NCBI GenBank assembly: GCA_016931155.1
Contig: JAFGFJ010000005.1
Location: forward strand, 1 to 64,000
Length of the DNA: 64,000 nucleotides
Reading direction: 5' to 3'
From: Candidatus Dojkabacteria bacterium
GTDB lineage: Bacteria > Patescibacteria > Dojkabacteria > B142 > JAFGFJ01
Both the position numbers and the translations under genes were made by a program. The notes beneath the pieces were generated by a model that was not told where the DNA came from, ran no database searches, and saw nothing but the letters and a program-made list of their open reading frames with translations. Numbering within the stretch: position 1 is the stretch's first letter; every line of letters starts with the position of its first letter. This document shows, piece after piece, positions 7,887 to 15,679 of this stretch.

Positions 7887-8639
7887 TTACACCGGCCTCA
7901 ATGTCCCTGCAAACACCTGCCAGGCAAGGAGGCTTTTGGCAACCAAGCTCAAAATTATATATACCTTTTCTCCCCATAAATAATCCTTCCACTTCCCTAC
8001 TCTTCTGTACTGAAGAAACATATTTATCGCAAAGACGTTGAAGAACAGGAAAATACTGAAGAATATATAATAAACAAAATCCGGAGCCTTGGATTCACCT
8101 TCTCCTGAACCAAAAAGATAAAGTGCTACAACTACCCATGGGACTATCCCTGCAAAACATCCCATTATAAATGCTGTCCAGTTGGTCTTTTTCGTTGTCT
8201 GGTTGTGAACTTCCATCACCCATCCAAACAGAATCATCGTTGCATTTAAGCTAAACATCAAAAGCAAAGAACTGAAATCATAAACGCCAACGAGAAGAGC
8301 TATTACGACTATCATTACAGATGAGCTGAATGAATATTCAATCCACCTTGCATAATTGATCCCTTTTTCTAGATTTCGTTTGTACCATTCATAAATCCCG
8401 GGCAGAGAAATTGTAAAATGAGCGATTGCAGAAAGAAATAGAAAACCTGCAACAAGATAACCAAGTTTGACCTGTGTTAATTGCTCAACACTTGGGATAA
8501 GAGTAAAAGTAGCTTCATCAAGCTTGAGGTAACTGGTGTTTACAGGAAGCTTAAAATCATTTGTAAGAATGACCATTAAGATGCCTTGAAGGAGATGAAA
8601 TCCTCCCATAAATAGATTAAAGGTTCGAAGGTTTTTCAT
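7887..8639 (-). CDS. Heliorhodopsin
   Basis: This is a seven-TM retinal protein of 250 residues if started at ATG 8639; a TTG at 8687 would add 16. The signature regions of the family are all visible. H15 and H74 correspond to the conserved inner-face histidines. ARWIEYSFSSSVMIV carries the likely counterion Glu at 101. MILFGWVME and GCFAGIVPW are conserved. SLVAKSLLAWQVFAGTL in TM7 contains the Schiff-base lysine K235. Heliorhodopsins bind retinal with the N-terminus in the cytoplasm and have slow photocycles; their role is debated (light sensing or enzyme regulation). No carotenoid oxygenase or retinal biosynthesis gene lies in the window. A TGG-TATACA extended -10-like element sits just before ATG 8639, suggesting short-leader or leaderless translation. 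Confidence 0.95.
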   Translation of the reverse strand: MKNLRTFNLFMGGFHLLQGILMVILTNDFKLPVNTSYLKLDEATFTLIPSVEQLTQVKLGYLVAGFLFLSAIAHFTISLPGIYEWYKRNLEKGINYARWIEYSFSSSVMIVVIALLVGVYDFSSLLLMFSLNATMILFGWVMEVHNQTTKKTNWTAFIMGCFAGIVPWVVVALYLFGSGEGESKAPDFVYYIFFSIFLFFNVFAINMFLQYRRVGKWKDYLWGEKVYIILSLVAKSLLAWQVFAGTLRPV

Positions 8640-8881
8640 GAAGAGTGCGTAAAATGTATACCATAACTCTAAATGATTATTTTTCAAATCACAAGAAGGT
8701 AGAGTACCTGCGAAGAGAGATTAAGCATTTTAATTATTTCCAGAAATCTCAATTGAAAAAATCGAAAATGATTTACCGTGTAGTATTGACTATTCAAATT
8801 AAACCTCACACAGGAGGGATAAGAGAATTTGACAGATGAAGATGGGGAAATAATACAAACGGAGAATATTTATTAGAAAGG

Positions 8882-8911
8882 TTGTAGTTAAGTATATAAG
8901 TACGCTATAAT
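8882..8911 (+). promoter_or_regulatory. Promoter-like -35/-10 pair for a short transcript
   Basis: TTGTAG at 8882-8887 and a perfect TATAAT at 8906-8911 are separated by 18 bases. The predicted start near 8918 precedes a terminator hairpin by only about 40 bases and no open frame of note. Confidence 0.5.
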
Positions 8912-8917
8912 CTAGTG

Positions 8918-8985
8918 TTGTGACAAACTCGTTGTTTGACGAAACAAACTAAATTGAAATGCTTCAGTTCTGGAAGCATTTTTTA
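8918..8985 (+). ncRNA. Candidate short RNA or attenuated leader, ending in an intrinsic terminator
   Basis: Between the promoter-like element and 8985 the sequence contains mutually exclusive small hairpins (CAAAC/GTTTG and TTGTTT/AAACAA in 8923-8948). These are followed by a 9-bp terminator, AAATGCTTC at 8957-8965 with GAAGCATTT at 8973-8981, and a T run. It may be a free-standing RNA of about 68 bases or a leader that attenuates the gene starting at 9049. A further inverted repeat AAACCAA/TTGGTTT at 9009-9027 lies between them. The rest of 8640-9048 shows no supported gene. Confidence 0.4.
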
Positions 8986-9048
8986 GTGAGTTGTTAATAT
9001 ATAGGTCAAAACCAACAGAGTTGGTTTCTTAAATCATTAAAATATACT

Positions 9049-9462
9049 ATGGGTAATGGTTTTGATAATTTTCTTTTCTATGATGACCTCGCTGTACTTG
9101 AAATTTTTGAAATTAAATGTTCTGGGGTACATGTAGTAAATGATCCGGATGAATCAAAAGTACCTGACCGCCCAGATATCCATGAGAATTACAAACCGGA
9201 GAAAATGGGCATTTTCACAGCTGCAGATGATAATACAAAAATGTTTGTGGGTATTACCTGGAGATATGTTGGTGATCCGGAAATTGATTTTGATGCCAAA
9301 AAAACTGCTGAACAATTTGCGATTGATAGGTATCATTTATGCAAAAATTGTCTTATGAATATTTTGGGGCAATGCTTGGGTCAGAAAGTATCTGTTCACA
9401 TTGTTGGAGGTATATTATCTATAAGATATACAGCTAGAGTAATAGTACTTGATAATAATTAG
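9049..9462 (+). CDS. Hypothetical protein, 137 residues
   Basis: This is a soluble acidic protein with no signal peptide or TM helix. It has an alternating beta-strand pattern (LAVLEIFEIKCSGVHVV, MFVGITWRYVGDPEIDF, VSVHIVGGILSIRYTARVIVL) flanking a helix with DRYHLCKNCLMNILGQCLGQ. The CKNC pair could bind metal or be redox-active, but lacks a second pair. I do not recognise a family. It is preceded by the attenuator-like region and stands alone, converging on zwf, whose stop lies 13 bases away. Confidence 0.6.
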   Translation: MGNGFDNFLFYDDLAVLEIFEIKCSGVHVVNDPDESKVPDRPDIHENYKPEKMGIFTAADDNTKMFVGITWRYVGDPEIDFDAKKTAEQFAIDRYHLCKNCLMNILGQCLGQKVSVHIVGGILSIRYTARVIVLDNN

Positions 9463-9474
9463 GGTGAAATAGAG

Positions 9475-10932
9475 TTAGTTAATCCACTTTCTTCCGTCTC
9501 TTCTTATTAGATCTTCTGCTTCATTAGGTCCCAAGGTGCCTTTTTCATAGTTCGGGAAATTGGGCGGCGGCATCCTGTTCCACTCTTTTCTTATGTGATC
9601 AACGAATTCCCAGCTTGCCTCAATTTCATCATTTCTAACGAATAAAGTTGAATCACCTCTTATAATATCCAATATTAATGTTTCATAAGCATCAGGGATT
9701 TTTTCTTTAAATTCTTCTCTGTATTTAAGATCGAGGTTTGCAAGCTCGACCTTTTCCTTACCGGGGGTTTTGTTCAAAAGTTTGATCTCAATTCCCTCAT
9801 CCGGCTGGATGTTATATGTGAGTGTATTGGCACAGTAGTCAGAGGAAATGAGAAGGTCTTCATCTCCCTTGAATTTGATAATAATTTTTGTCTGCTTTTC
9901 TTTAAGCTTTTTACCTGAACGAATGTATATTGGAACATTCTCCCATCTTTCGTTTTCTATAAATAGCTTCATTGCTACGAATGTTTCTACATATGAGGAC
10001 TTATCTACTCCTTTTTCTTCTCTGTATCCTTTGTACTGCCCTCTTACAATATGCTCCCTGATTTCATCTTTTGAATAAAGTCTGAGGGATCGAATAATAT
10101 CTGCTTTTTCGTTTCTAATGTGCTTCTCATCAAAATACTCAGGTTTCTCCATGGCAATGTGGGCAACCAGCTGGAGAGCATGATTTTGTATGATATCCCG
10201 GAGTGCACCGGCGTTTTCATAATATGTTCCTCTGCTTTCAAGACCTATTGATTCGAGAATGGAAATCTGTACATGGTCGATAGACTTTTTGTCCCAGGAT
10301 GTATCGAATGCCTGGTTTGCAAATCTAAAGAACAGGAGATTTTGAACAGTTTCTTTGCCAAGGTAATGGTCGATCCTGTAAATTTGCTCCTCCTTAAATA
10401 CTTTTTTTAGCTCTTTGTTCAAAATCTCCGCACTTTTAAGATCGTTTCCAAATGGCTTTTCCACTACAATCCGGGTATTTTTTCCTTCGCAGATACTTCG
10501 AAGCTTTGATGACTGTATATTCTGGATGATTGGATAATAGGCTTGAGCTGGGGTTGCAAGGTATAGAATAATTTCTGCATTGTAGTCAAACTTTTTTAAA
10601 AAACCCTCAATTTTTAGTGAAATTTCCTCGAAATCATTCCTTTCTGCAAAAAATCCCTGGTGATAAAAAATGTTTTTTGTAAATTTTTCCCACAATTTCC
10701 CTGTGTTTTTTCCATCTTTTTTTAATTTGGAATATAGACTTTTTCTATATTCTGTGTCTGAGAGCGGTTTTCTGGAGAAACCCAGTATTTTGAAATTTTC
10801 TGGAAGAAGCTTCTGCCTGTACAAACTGAAAATAGCTGGTAAAAGTTTTCTGTGAGTCAAATCCCCTGCTCCACCAAAAATTACAAAGAAAACAGGAATG
10901 TCATTGATTTTGTTTTTGAGTAGTTCTATCAA
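9475..10932 (-). CDS. zwf: Glucose-6-phosphate 1-dehydrogenase
   Basis: This is a 485-residue, full-length enzyme that oxidises glucose-6-phosphate to 6-phosphogluconolactone, entering the oxidative pentose phosphate pathway. The N-terminal Rossmann fold has FGGAGDLTHRKL (20-30). EKPFG is at 158-162. The substrate-binding signature RIDHYLGKE is at 186-194, containing the family's catalytic His environment. The C-terminal domain includes VPIYIRSGKKL. The neighbouring divergent gene encodes the 6-phosphogluconate dehydrogenase step, and the 70-base spacer presumably holds both promoters. A 6-phosphogluconolactonase gene is not in the window. Confidence 0.97.
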   Translation of the reverse strand: MIELLKNKINDIPVFFVIFGGAGDLTHRKLLPAIFSLYRQKLLPENFKILGFSRKPLSDTEYRKSLYSKLKKDGKNTGKLWEKFTKNIFYHQGFFAERNDFEEISLKIEGFLKKFDYNAEIILYLATPAQAYYPIIQNIQSSKLRSICEGKNTRIVVEKPFGNDLKSAEILNKELKKVFKEEQIYRIDHYLGKETVQNLLFFRFANQAFDTSWDKKSIDHVQISILESIGLESRGTYYENAGALRDIIQNHALQLVAHIAMEKPEYFDEKHIRNEKADIIRSLRLYSKDEIREHIVRGQYKGYREEKGVDKSSYVETFVAMKLFIENERWENVPIYIRSGKKLKEKQTKIIIKFKGDEDLLISSDYCANTLTYNIQPDEGIEIKLLNKTPGKEKVELANLDLKYREEFKEKIPDAYETLILDIIRGDSTLFVRNDEIEASWEFVDHIRKEWNRMPPPNFPNYEKGTLGPNEAEDLIRRDGRKWIN

Positions 10933-11002
10933 GATTAATTGAAAACTTTGGACTAATCCAATATATTTAAATAAAGGTAATTAAGCAAGTAATGATTATT
11001 AG

Positions 11003-11923
11003 ATGTTTATGATGAAAATTGGCTTTGCAGGTCTCGGTAAAATGGGAAAAAACATGGCTTTGGCTTTAATGAGAAATGGTATCGAGGTCGTCGGGTATAA
11101 TCGTTCTTCTGAGGTCACAAAAATGCTTATTAATAAAGGTATTATCCCTTCTTATTCTCTTGAAGAGCTTGTTTGCAAACTTGGAACAAACAGAAAAATT
11201 GTTTGGGTTATGGTATCCGAAGGAAAGCCCGTTAAAGAAGTTCTTTTTAATGAAAAAACCGGCCTGATAAATTTTCTTGAAAAGGGAGATATCGTGGTTG
11301 ATGGGGGAAATTCTTTCTATGAAGACAGTATTGAAAATGCCGGGAAACTCTCTGAAAAAGGAATTGTAATGCTCGATTGCGGTACCAGCGGTGGTCCCAA
11401 GGGGGCTTTAAACGGGCTTTCCTTAATGATAGGAGGAAGTAAAACAGCCTATAGCGAGCTCAAAGAGCTATGGGAGTCCCTGGCAGTAGAGGGTGGATAT
11501 GGTCATGTTGGAGGAAGTGGTGCCGGTCACTTCGTCAAAATGGTTCACAATGCTATCGAATATGGTTTCATGGAGGCTTTAGGTGAGGGTTTTGGTCTGC
11601 TGAAAGAATACAACGAAAAACTCGATCTTGAAAAAATAGCAAATATCTGGTCAAACGGAAGCGTGATTGAGTCGAAACTTGTAAGACTTGCCGCTCTTGC
11701 CCTCTCGGATGAATCAAGTATATCTGAGCTGGATGCATATATTGATGACAACAAAGAGGTTCGCTGGGCCCTTAAGGAAGCTATTACAAAAGAAATACCA
11801 ATGACCGCTATAGCCTATTCACTTTTTGCACGCTACGACTCAAGAGGAAGAGATGCATTCGGTAAAAAACTGATTGCTGCCCTCCGAAAGGAATTTGGTG
11901 GTCACTCAGTTAGAAAACGATGA
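11003..11923 (+). CDS. gnd: 6-phosphogluconate dehydrogenase, decarboxylating, short (YqeC-like) type
   Basis: This 306-residue protein converts 6-phosphogluconate to ribulose-5-phosphate with reduction of NAD(P). The Rossmann motif GLGKMGKNMA lies at about 10-19, followed by VVGYNRS, which suggests binding of the 2'-phosphate of NADP. VVDGGNSFYEDS and the substrate signature LDCGTSGGPKGA follow. The catalytic segment KMVHNAIEYGFMEALGEGF contains the conserved Lys and Glu. About 300 residues is the usual length of the short Gnd class, compared with about 470 for the long form. ATGs at 11003, 11009 and 11012 are all possible starts. It is divergent from zwf. Confidence 0.93.
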   Translation: MFMMKIGFAGLGKMGKNMALALMRNGIEVVGYNRSSEVTKMLINKGIIPSYSLEELVCKLGTNRKIVWVMVSEGKPVKEVLFNEKTGLINFLEKGDIVVDGGNSFYEDSIENAGKLSEKGIVMLDCGTSGGPKGALNGLSLMIGGSKTAYSELKELWESLAVEGGYGHVGGSGAGHFVKMVHNAIEYGFMEALGEGFGLLKEYNEKLDLEKIANIWSNGSVIESKLVRLAALALSDESSISELDAYIDDNKEVRWALKEAITKEIPMTAIAYSLFARYDSRGRDAFGKKLIAALRKEFGGHSVRKR

Positions 11924-12031
11924 GGAACATCTGTAAATTTTTTGGGATCCATCAATAATGTGTAGACGCTTTGTCGATTTTTTATATTGGATCACTTAAA
12001 CTACCTGATAATAGCGATTTGTGTAGGAATA

Positions 12032-12538
12032 TTATAAATCCTCATTGACCAAGATGGTTTGAATAGTCTCAAGAATAACTATCTCTTCTGCTTTTGTAAA
12101 TCTGTTTAGAACATAATCTTTTCCTGCGATTTTGTGCTCTCTGTTCTCTATTCCAAGCCTGAGCCTCCAGAATTCTGTTGTTTCCAGACTGTTTTCGACC
12201 GAGGCGATACCGTTGTGAACCTTTGGTCCTTTGTCTTTTTGCAGTTTATAATTCCCGAGGGGAATATCGAGGTCGTCATGAGCTACGACGATGCTTTCGG
12301 GACTGATTTTGTAGAAGTCCGCAATTTTTCTCACAGCGTTTCCCGATTCATTCATAAAGGTTAAGGGCTTGCATACTACTAAATCTCCAAATTTAATGAA
12401 TTCGTAGTTGTCCTTTTTCCTCCATTTCTTTCTTGCGTCTTTCTGTCTGGTAAAGTCTTCAATAAACATAAAACCGACATTATGACGGGTTTTTTCATAC
12501 TCTTTTCCTGGATTTCCAAGTCCGACTATTAGTTTCAT
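12032..12538 (-). CDS. pth: Peptidyl-tRNA hydrolase
   Basis: This 168-residue protein recycles peptidyl-tRNA released from stalled ribosomes. The conserved GLGNPGKEYEKTRHNVGF carries the Asn of GLGNP and the catalytic His19. LTFMNESGNAV and VVAHDDLDIPLG follow, the latter with the active-site Asp. It is slightly shorter than the roughly 190-residue enzymes of model bacteria because the C-terminus is trimmed. It lies 6 bases after a 65-codon gene and is the last gene of the gatC-gatA-small protein-pth run on this strand. Confidence 0.96.
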   Translation of the reverse strand: MKLIVGLGNPGKEYEKTRHNVGFMFIEDFTRQKDARKKWRKKDNYEFIKFGDLVVCKPLTFMNESGNAVRKIADFYKISPESIVVAHDDLDIPLGNYKLQKDKGPKVHNGIASVENSLETTEFWRLRLGIENREHKIAGKDYVLNRFTKAEEIVILETIQTILVNEDL

Positions 12539-12544
12539 ATAATT

Positions 12545-12742
12545 TTATTTACAAAAAATGTTCCTCATAGGGGTCAACTTATGAAGTCTTGCATTTAGCT
12601 TCTTTCTGAATTCAAAGACTTTACCACCGAAATCATCTGCCTTAAATGGTCTGACTTTGTACTTCTTGAGATCAATCTCCATAGGGAGTTCCTGTGCTTT
12701 AGTCAACCGAAGTGAGTCATTAATTTCAATATAAGCTCGCAT
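12545..12742 (-). CDS. Small conserved-looking protein between gatA and pth
   Basis: This 65-residue basic protein begins MRAYIEINDSLRLTKAQ and ends PMRNIFCK. The likely order is strand, helix, strand. It is spaced 7 bases from gatA upstream and 6 bases from pth downstream, which argues for real translation. I do not recognise a named domain; similar short proteins with an IEINDSLRL start seem to recur in CPR genomes (memory, not searched). A role in translation would fit its neighbours but is inference. Confidence 0.65.
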   Translation of the reverse strand: MRAYIEINDSLRLTKAQELPMEIDLKKYKVRPFKADDFGGKVFEFRKKLNARLHKLTPMRNIFCK

Positions 12743-12749
12743 TTTGAAT

Positions 12750-14231
12750 TTATAAATCTAATTCCGGCATTTTCTCGTGCCAGTCTGTTTTCCCTTGATA
12801 AGAATGAGCGAGTTTCAATATTAACTCCTCGCTAAACTGTGGACCAAGAATTTGGACACCGACAGGCAAATGCTTTTTCCCTTCCTCATCTTTTATGTGT
12901 GCGGCAGGAAAAGATACTCCCGGAATACCTGCAATATTTGCTGTAACTGTAAAAACGTCAGCAAGATACATTGCAAGTGGATCGTCTGCTTTTTCCCCAA
13001 TCTCAAATGGAAGCGTTGGGCTTACTGGCGTGAGTACAACGTCGACCTCACTAAATACCTTTTCGAAATCTTTTCTGACCAGCGTTCTTACCTTCATTGC
13101 TTTTTTATAATAGGCGTCGTAATAGCCTGCCGAAAGAGTGTAAGTCCCAAGCATGATCCTTCTTTTTACTTCCGGTTCAAAAAATTCCATTCTGCTCTCC
13201 AGAAGCCTTTCTGCATATCCCTCCCCTTTTTCCATTCCGAATCTCAAGGAATCGTATCTGGCCATATTGGAGCTGATTTCTGATGGTACAATAATGTAGT
13301 AAACTGCTAAAGCATATTTTGTGTAGGGAAGTGAAACCTTTCTAATCTCAGCTCCGAGTGATCTAAAAAATTCAGCAGTTTCAATTGTTGCCTTTTCTAT
13401 ATTCTTATCAAGTCCTTCAATAAAATATTCCTTCGGAAGTCCGATTTTTATTTTACTAAAATCAACTTTTTTGGAAAGTTCTTTGAAATAATCCGGAGTT
13501 GAACGTTGCGAGCTCGTTGAATCTTTTTCATCATTCCCGGACATAATGCTCTCAACAATAGCTGTATCCTCCATACTTTTAGCTAGAACTCCAGGAGTAT
13601 CAAGAGATGAGCCCATGGCGAAAAGTCCGTACCTGGAGTTTCTTCCATATGTGACTTTGAGTCCCGAAACACCGCAAAATGCCGCTGGTTGTCTTATAGA
13701 GCCTCCGGTATCTGACCCGATTGAGTAGTACCCCACTCTTGCCGCAACCACTGCGGCTGAGCCTCCTGACGATCCACCAGGTACTCTTTTTCTGTCCCAC
13801 GGATTTCTAACCGGGCCGTATCCCGAGTTTTCGTTTGAAGCTCCAAATGCGAAAGGGTCACAGTTTGTCTTTCCGATCATTACTGCGCCTGCATCAAACA
13901 ATTTTTGAATTACAGTAGCAGTGTATACCGGAATGTAATTATCAAGAGCTTTTGAACCAGCGGTGGTCCGTATACCTTTTGTTGAAAACACGTCTTTTAC
14001 ACTGAAAGGAATACCGGTGAGAATTGTGATATTTTTCCCACTTTTTATTCTTTTGTCAGCTTCCTCAGCCTGTTTTACAGCAAACTCGTTGGTAATTGTT
14101 GTGAAAGCATTGTGTGTTTTATTAAATTTCTCTGCTCTTTCCAGATGAAACTTGCAAAGCTCGACAGCAGAAATTTCTCCTGCTATGAGCTTTTCATGAA
14201 CTTCTTTTATTGATAATTTTTCAAGATTCAT
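12750..14231 (-). CDS. gatA: Aspartyl/glutamyl-tRNA amidotransferase subunit A
   Basis: This 493-residue amidase subunit of GatCAB hydrolyses glutamine and supplies ammonia for converting misacylated Glu-tRNAGln or Asp-tRNAAsn. The Ser-cisSer-Lys triad is visible: K79 in PFSVKDVF, S154 in PGGSSGGS and S178 in GSDTGGSIRQPA. The C-terminal TPVSPTLPFEIGEK and PVGVQILGP segments are typical of GatA rather than other amidases. gatC is upstream on the same strand with an unusually long repeat-containing spacer of about 150 bases. gatB is not in the window. Confidence 0.97.
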   Translation of the reverse strand: MNLEKLSIKEVHEKLIAGEISAVELCKFHLERAEKFNKTHNAFTTITNEFAVKQAEEADKRIKSGKNITILTGIPFSVKDVFSTKGIRTTAGSKALDNYIPVYTATVIQKLFDAGAVMIGKTNCDPFAFGASNENSGYGPVRNPWDRKRVPGGSSGGSAAVVAARVGYYSIGSDTGGSIRQPAAFCGVSGLKVTYGRNSRYGLFAMGSSLDTPGVLAKSMEDTAIVESIMSGNDEKDSTSSQRSTPDYFKELSKKVDFSKIKIGLPKEYFIEGLDKNIEKATIETAEFFRSLGAEIRKVSLPYTKYALAVYYIIVPSEISSNMARYDSLRFGMEKGEGYAERLLESRMEFFEPEVKRRIMLGTYTLSAGYYDAYYKKAMKVRTLVRKDFEKVFSEVDVVLTPVSPTLPFEIGEKADDPLAMYLADVFTVTANIAGIPGVSFPAAHIKDEEGKKHLPVGVQILGPQFSEELILKLAHSYQGKTDWHEKMPELDL

Positions 14232-14273
14232 TTTTCCGTCTTAGTACGTTTTTAATGTTTATATTTTTAATTT

Positions 14274-14363
14274 TCTCTTTCCAATCTTATATATTTTCAG
14301 TCTTTATGTTTTCAGTCTTCTCTTTCCAATCTTATATATTTTCAGTCTTATTTTTTCAGTCTT
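14274..14363. repeat. 45-bp tandem duplication between gatC and gatA
   Basis: TCTCTTTCCAATCTTATATA plus the following 25 bases recur with a 45-base period at 14274 and 14319. The sub-motif TTTTCAGTCTT appears four times up to about 14373. It is non-coding. It lengthens the gatC-gatA intercistronic region on the minus strand into a purine-rich mRNA segment. Confidence 0.8.
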
Positions 14364-14381
14364 CACTTTCCATCTATTAAT

Positions 14382-14663
14382 TTATTTTTTTGTCACAAAA
14401 TAACCCCTCGCCTTATTTTTAGTATTTGAAAGAGCCTCACTCTGCGGTAAGGATGAACTGTCTATATCTTTTCTTTTTCTATTTGAAATATCTGTTACCT
14501 GTGAAGTCTCTTTCACATCTGAAGTGTCGATCTCGTTCAGGATATCTACGTAACTCAGAATAGAATTCAGTTCTTTTTCATATTTCTCAATGTCATTTTT
14601 GCTGAGTTTGATGTGCGCAAGGAAAGCTGTATGTTTTATATCTTCTTGAGTGAGTTTTTTCAT
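14382..14663 (-). CDS. gatC: Aspartyl/glutamyl-tRNA amidotransferase subunit C
   Basis: This 93-residue protein starts at ATG 14663; an in-frame start at 14681 would add six residues not typical of the family. The GatC pattern KLTQEDIKHTAFLAHIKLSKNDIEKYEKELNSILSYVDILNEIDTSDV is complete. The C-terminal half, which normally wraps between GatA and GatB, ends NTKNKARGYFVTKK, a variant of the usual DxFxVPKV ending. GatC stabilises the GatA-GatB complex. It is the first gene of the operon continuing to gatA. Confidence 0.93.
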   Translation of the reverse strand: MKKLTQEDIKHTAFLAHIKLSKNDIEKYEKELNSILSYVDILNEIDTSDVKETSQVTDISNRKRKDIDSSSLPQSEALSNTKNKARGYFVTKK

Positions 14664-14704
14664 TATTGATCTGTATAACAAGAATGCGATGGATCATTAT
14701 TAGA

Positions 14705-14804
14705 AATCAACAACTAGCAACAATCAATCATTAATCAACAACTAGCAACAATCAATCATTAATCAACAACCAGCAACAATCAATCATTAATCAACAACCA
14801 GCAA
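14705..14804. repeat. 28-bp direct tandem repeat, 3.6 copies
   Basis: The unit AATCAACAACTAGCAACAAT plus CAATCATT starts at 14705, 14733, 14761 and 14789 (last copy partial). Copies differ only by CTAGC/CCAGC. It lies upstream of gatC. There are no spacers between copies. The remaining sequence to rpmA (14805-14998) shows no open frame or obvious RNA. Confidence 0.9.
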
Positions 14805-14998
14805 TGTGTCACATCCAGCTTCGTAAGAGTATAACCTATATTTACAGAAAAGTAGAAGTGCTCAAAGAAGTCTCTCGAGGCATTCATATAGAAAGGACTT
14901 TTACATCATTCACTCTACGATCACAAGCATACAGAAAACAATATCCGTAAATATTCAGTAGAACTCATGTGAAGACTAATAAAGTATGATCTTTGAAA

Positions 14999-15292
14999 TT
15001 ATTGCTTGGAAGTTTCTTTCTTTGCTGCTTTTCCGGGAAGAATGTCAACTGCTTTTTTACCTCTTTTTACCCCAGTCATATTTCTAAAAAAAACAACACC
15101 ATCTGTTTTAGCAAACAAAGTGTAATCTTTGCCCAAACCTGTGTTTTTACCTGCCATAAATTTTGTTCCTTTTTGTCTGACGATGATTTCTCCAGCATTA
15201 ACTGTCTCTCCGCTAAAACGTTTAACCCCCAACCTTTTTCCTGCTACATTTACTGTTCTTTTTGCCGCTCCCTGTGATTTTGTATGTGCCAT
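14999..15292 (-). CDS. rpmA: 50S ribosomal protein L27
   Basis: This 97-residue protein begins MAHTKSQGAAKRTVNVAGKRLGVKRFSGE. The KSQGAAK start replaces the more usual KKGGGSTRNGRDS region but keeps the KRLGVK(R/K) core. The GEIIVRQKGTKFMAGKNTGLGKDYTLFA block is diagnostic. L27 sits near the peptidyl-transferase centre. There is no cleavable N-terminal extension of the Firmicutes type. It lies 9 bases after rplU, the standard L21-L27 operon. Confidence 0.97.
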   Translation of the reverse strand: MAHTKSQGAAKRTVNVAGKRLGVKRFSGETVNAGEIIVRQKGTKFMAGKNTGLGKDYTLFAKTDGVVFFRNMTGVKRGKKAVDILPGKAAKKETSKQ

Positions 15293-15301
15293 AATGAAAT
15301 A

Positions 15302-15622
15302 TTAGATCTTAGTAATCTTAATTTTTGTTAATAGTGCTCTGTTTCCAACTACCCTTCTCGTTCTGGCTTTTGCTTTATATGTTCTTGTTGTAACTTTCTC
15401 TCCTTTTGTTTGTTCTAAAATCTCTGCTTCTACTACCTCTCCTTTCACAGTTGGCTTTCCCACCTGAATTTCCCCTCCCTTACTACTAAGAAGAACCTCG
15501 TCAAATTTGAGTTTATCCTTTTCCTTTCCATCGATTTTGTTCACAAGAATCTCCTGACCTATGGAGACTTTTTCCTGAGAATTTTTTATTTTTACTATTA
15601 CAAAGTCTTTCTTTTCTTTCAT
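15302..15622 (-). CDS. rplU: 50S ribosomal protein L21
   Basis: This 106-residue protein has VSIGQEILVNKIDGKEKDKLKFDEVLL, the GKPTVKGEVVEAEILEQTKGEKV barrel strands, and a C-terminal KARTRRVVGNRALLTKIKI. This matches the beta-barrel L21 that binds 23S rRNA. The usual GH(R/K)QP(Y/F)T motif near the C-terminus is altered to RVVGNRALL. It is first of the L21-L27 pair and lies 57 bases downstream of the SEDS gene. Confidence 0.93.
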   Translation of the reverse strand: MKEKKDFVIVKIKNSQEKVSIGQEILVNKIDGKEKDKLKFDEVLLSSKGGEIQVGKPTVKGEVVEAEILEQTKGEKVTTRTYKAKARTRRVVGNRALLTKIKITKI

Positions 15623-15679
15623 TAACCGAGTGTAAAATAACTTTTCAAAAAGGTTGTTATATCTGGAAAACCATGGGGA

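Noticed and set aside
8645..8839. Plus-strand 64-codon frame
   Set aside because: It is antisense to the heliorhodopsin start region, has no SD sequence and no recognisable features.
12852..13283. 143-codon plus-strand frame
   Set aside because: It is entirely antisense to gatA, which has all catalytic motifs.
14705..14804. CRISPR array
   Set aside because: The 28-bp units abut directly without spacers, and no cas gene is in the window.
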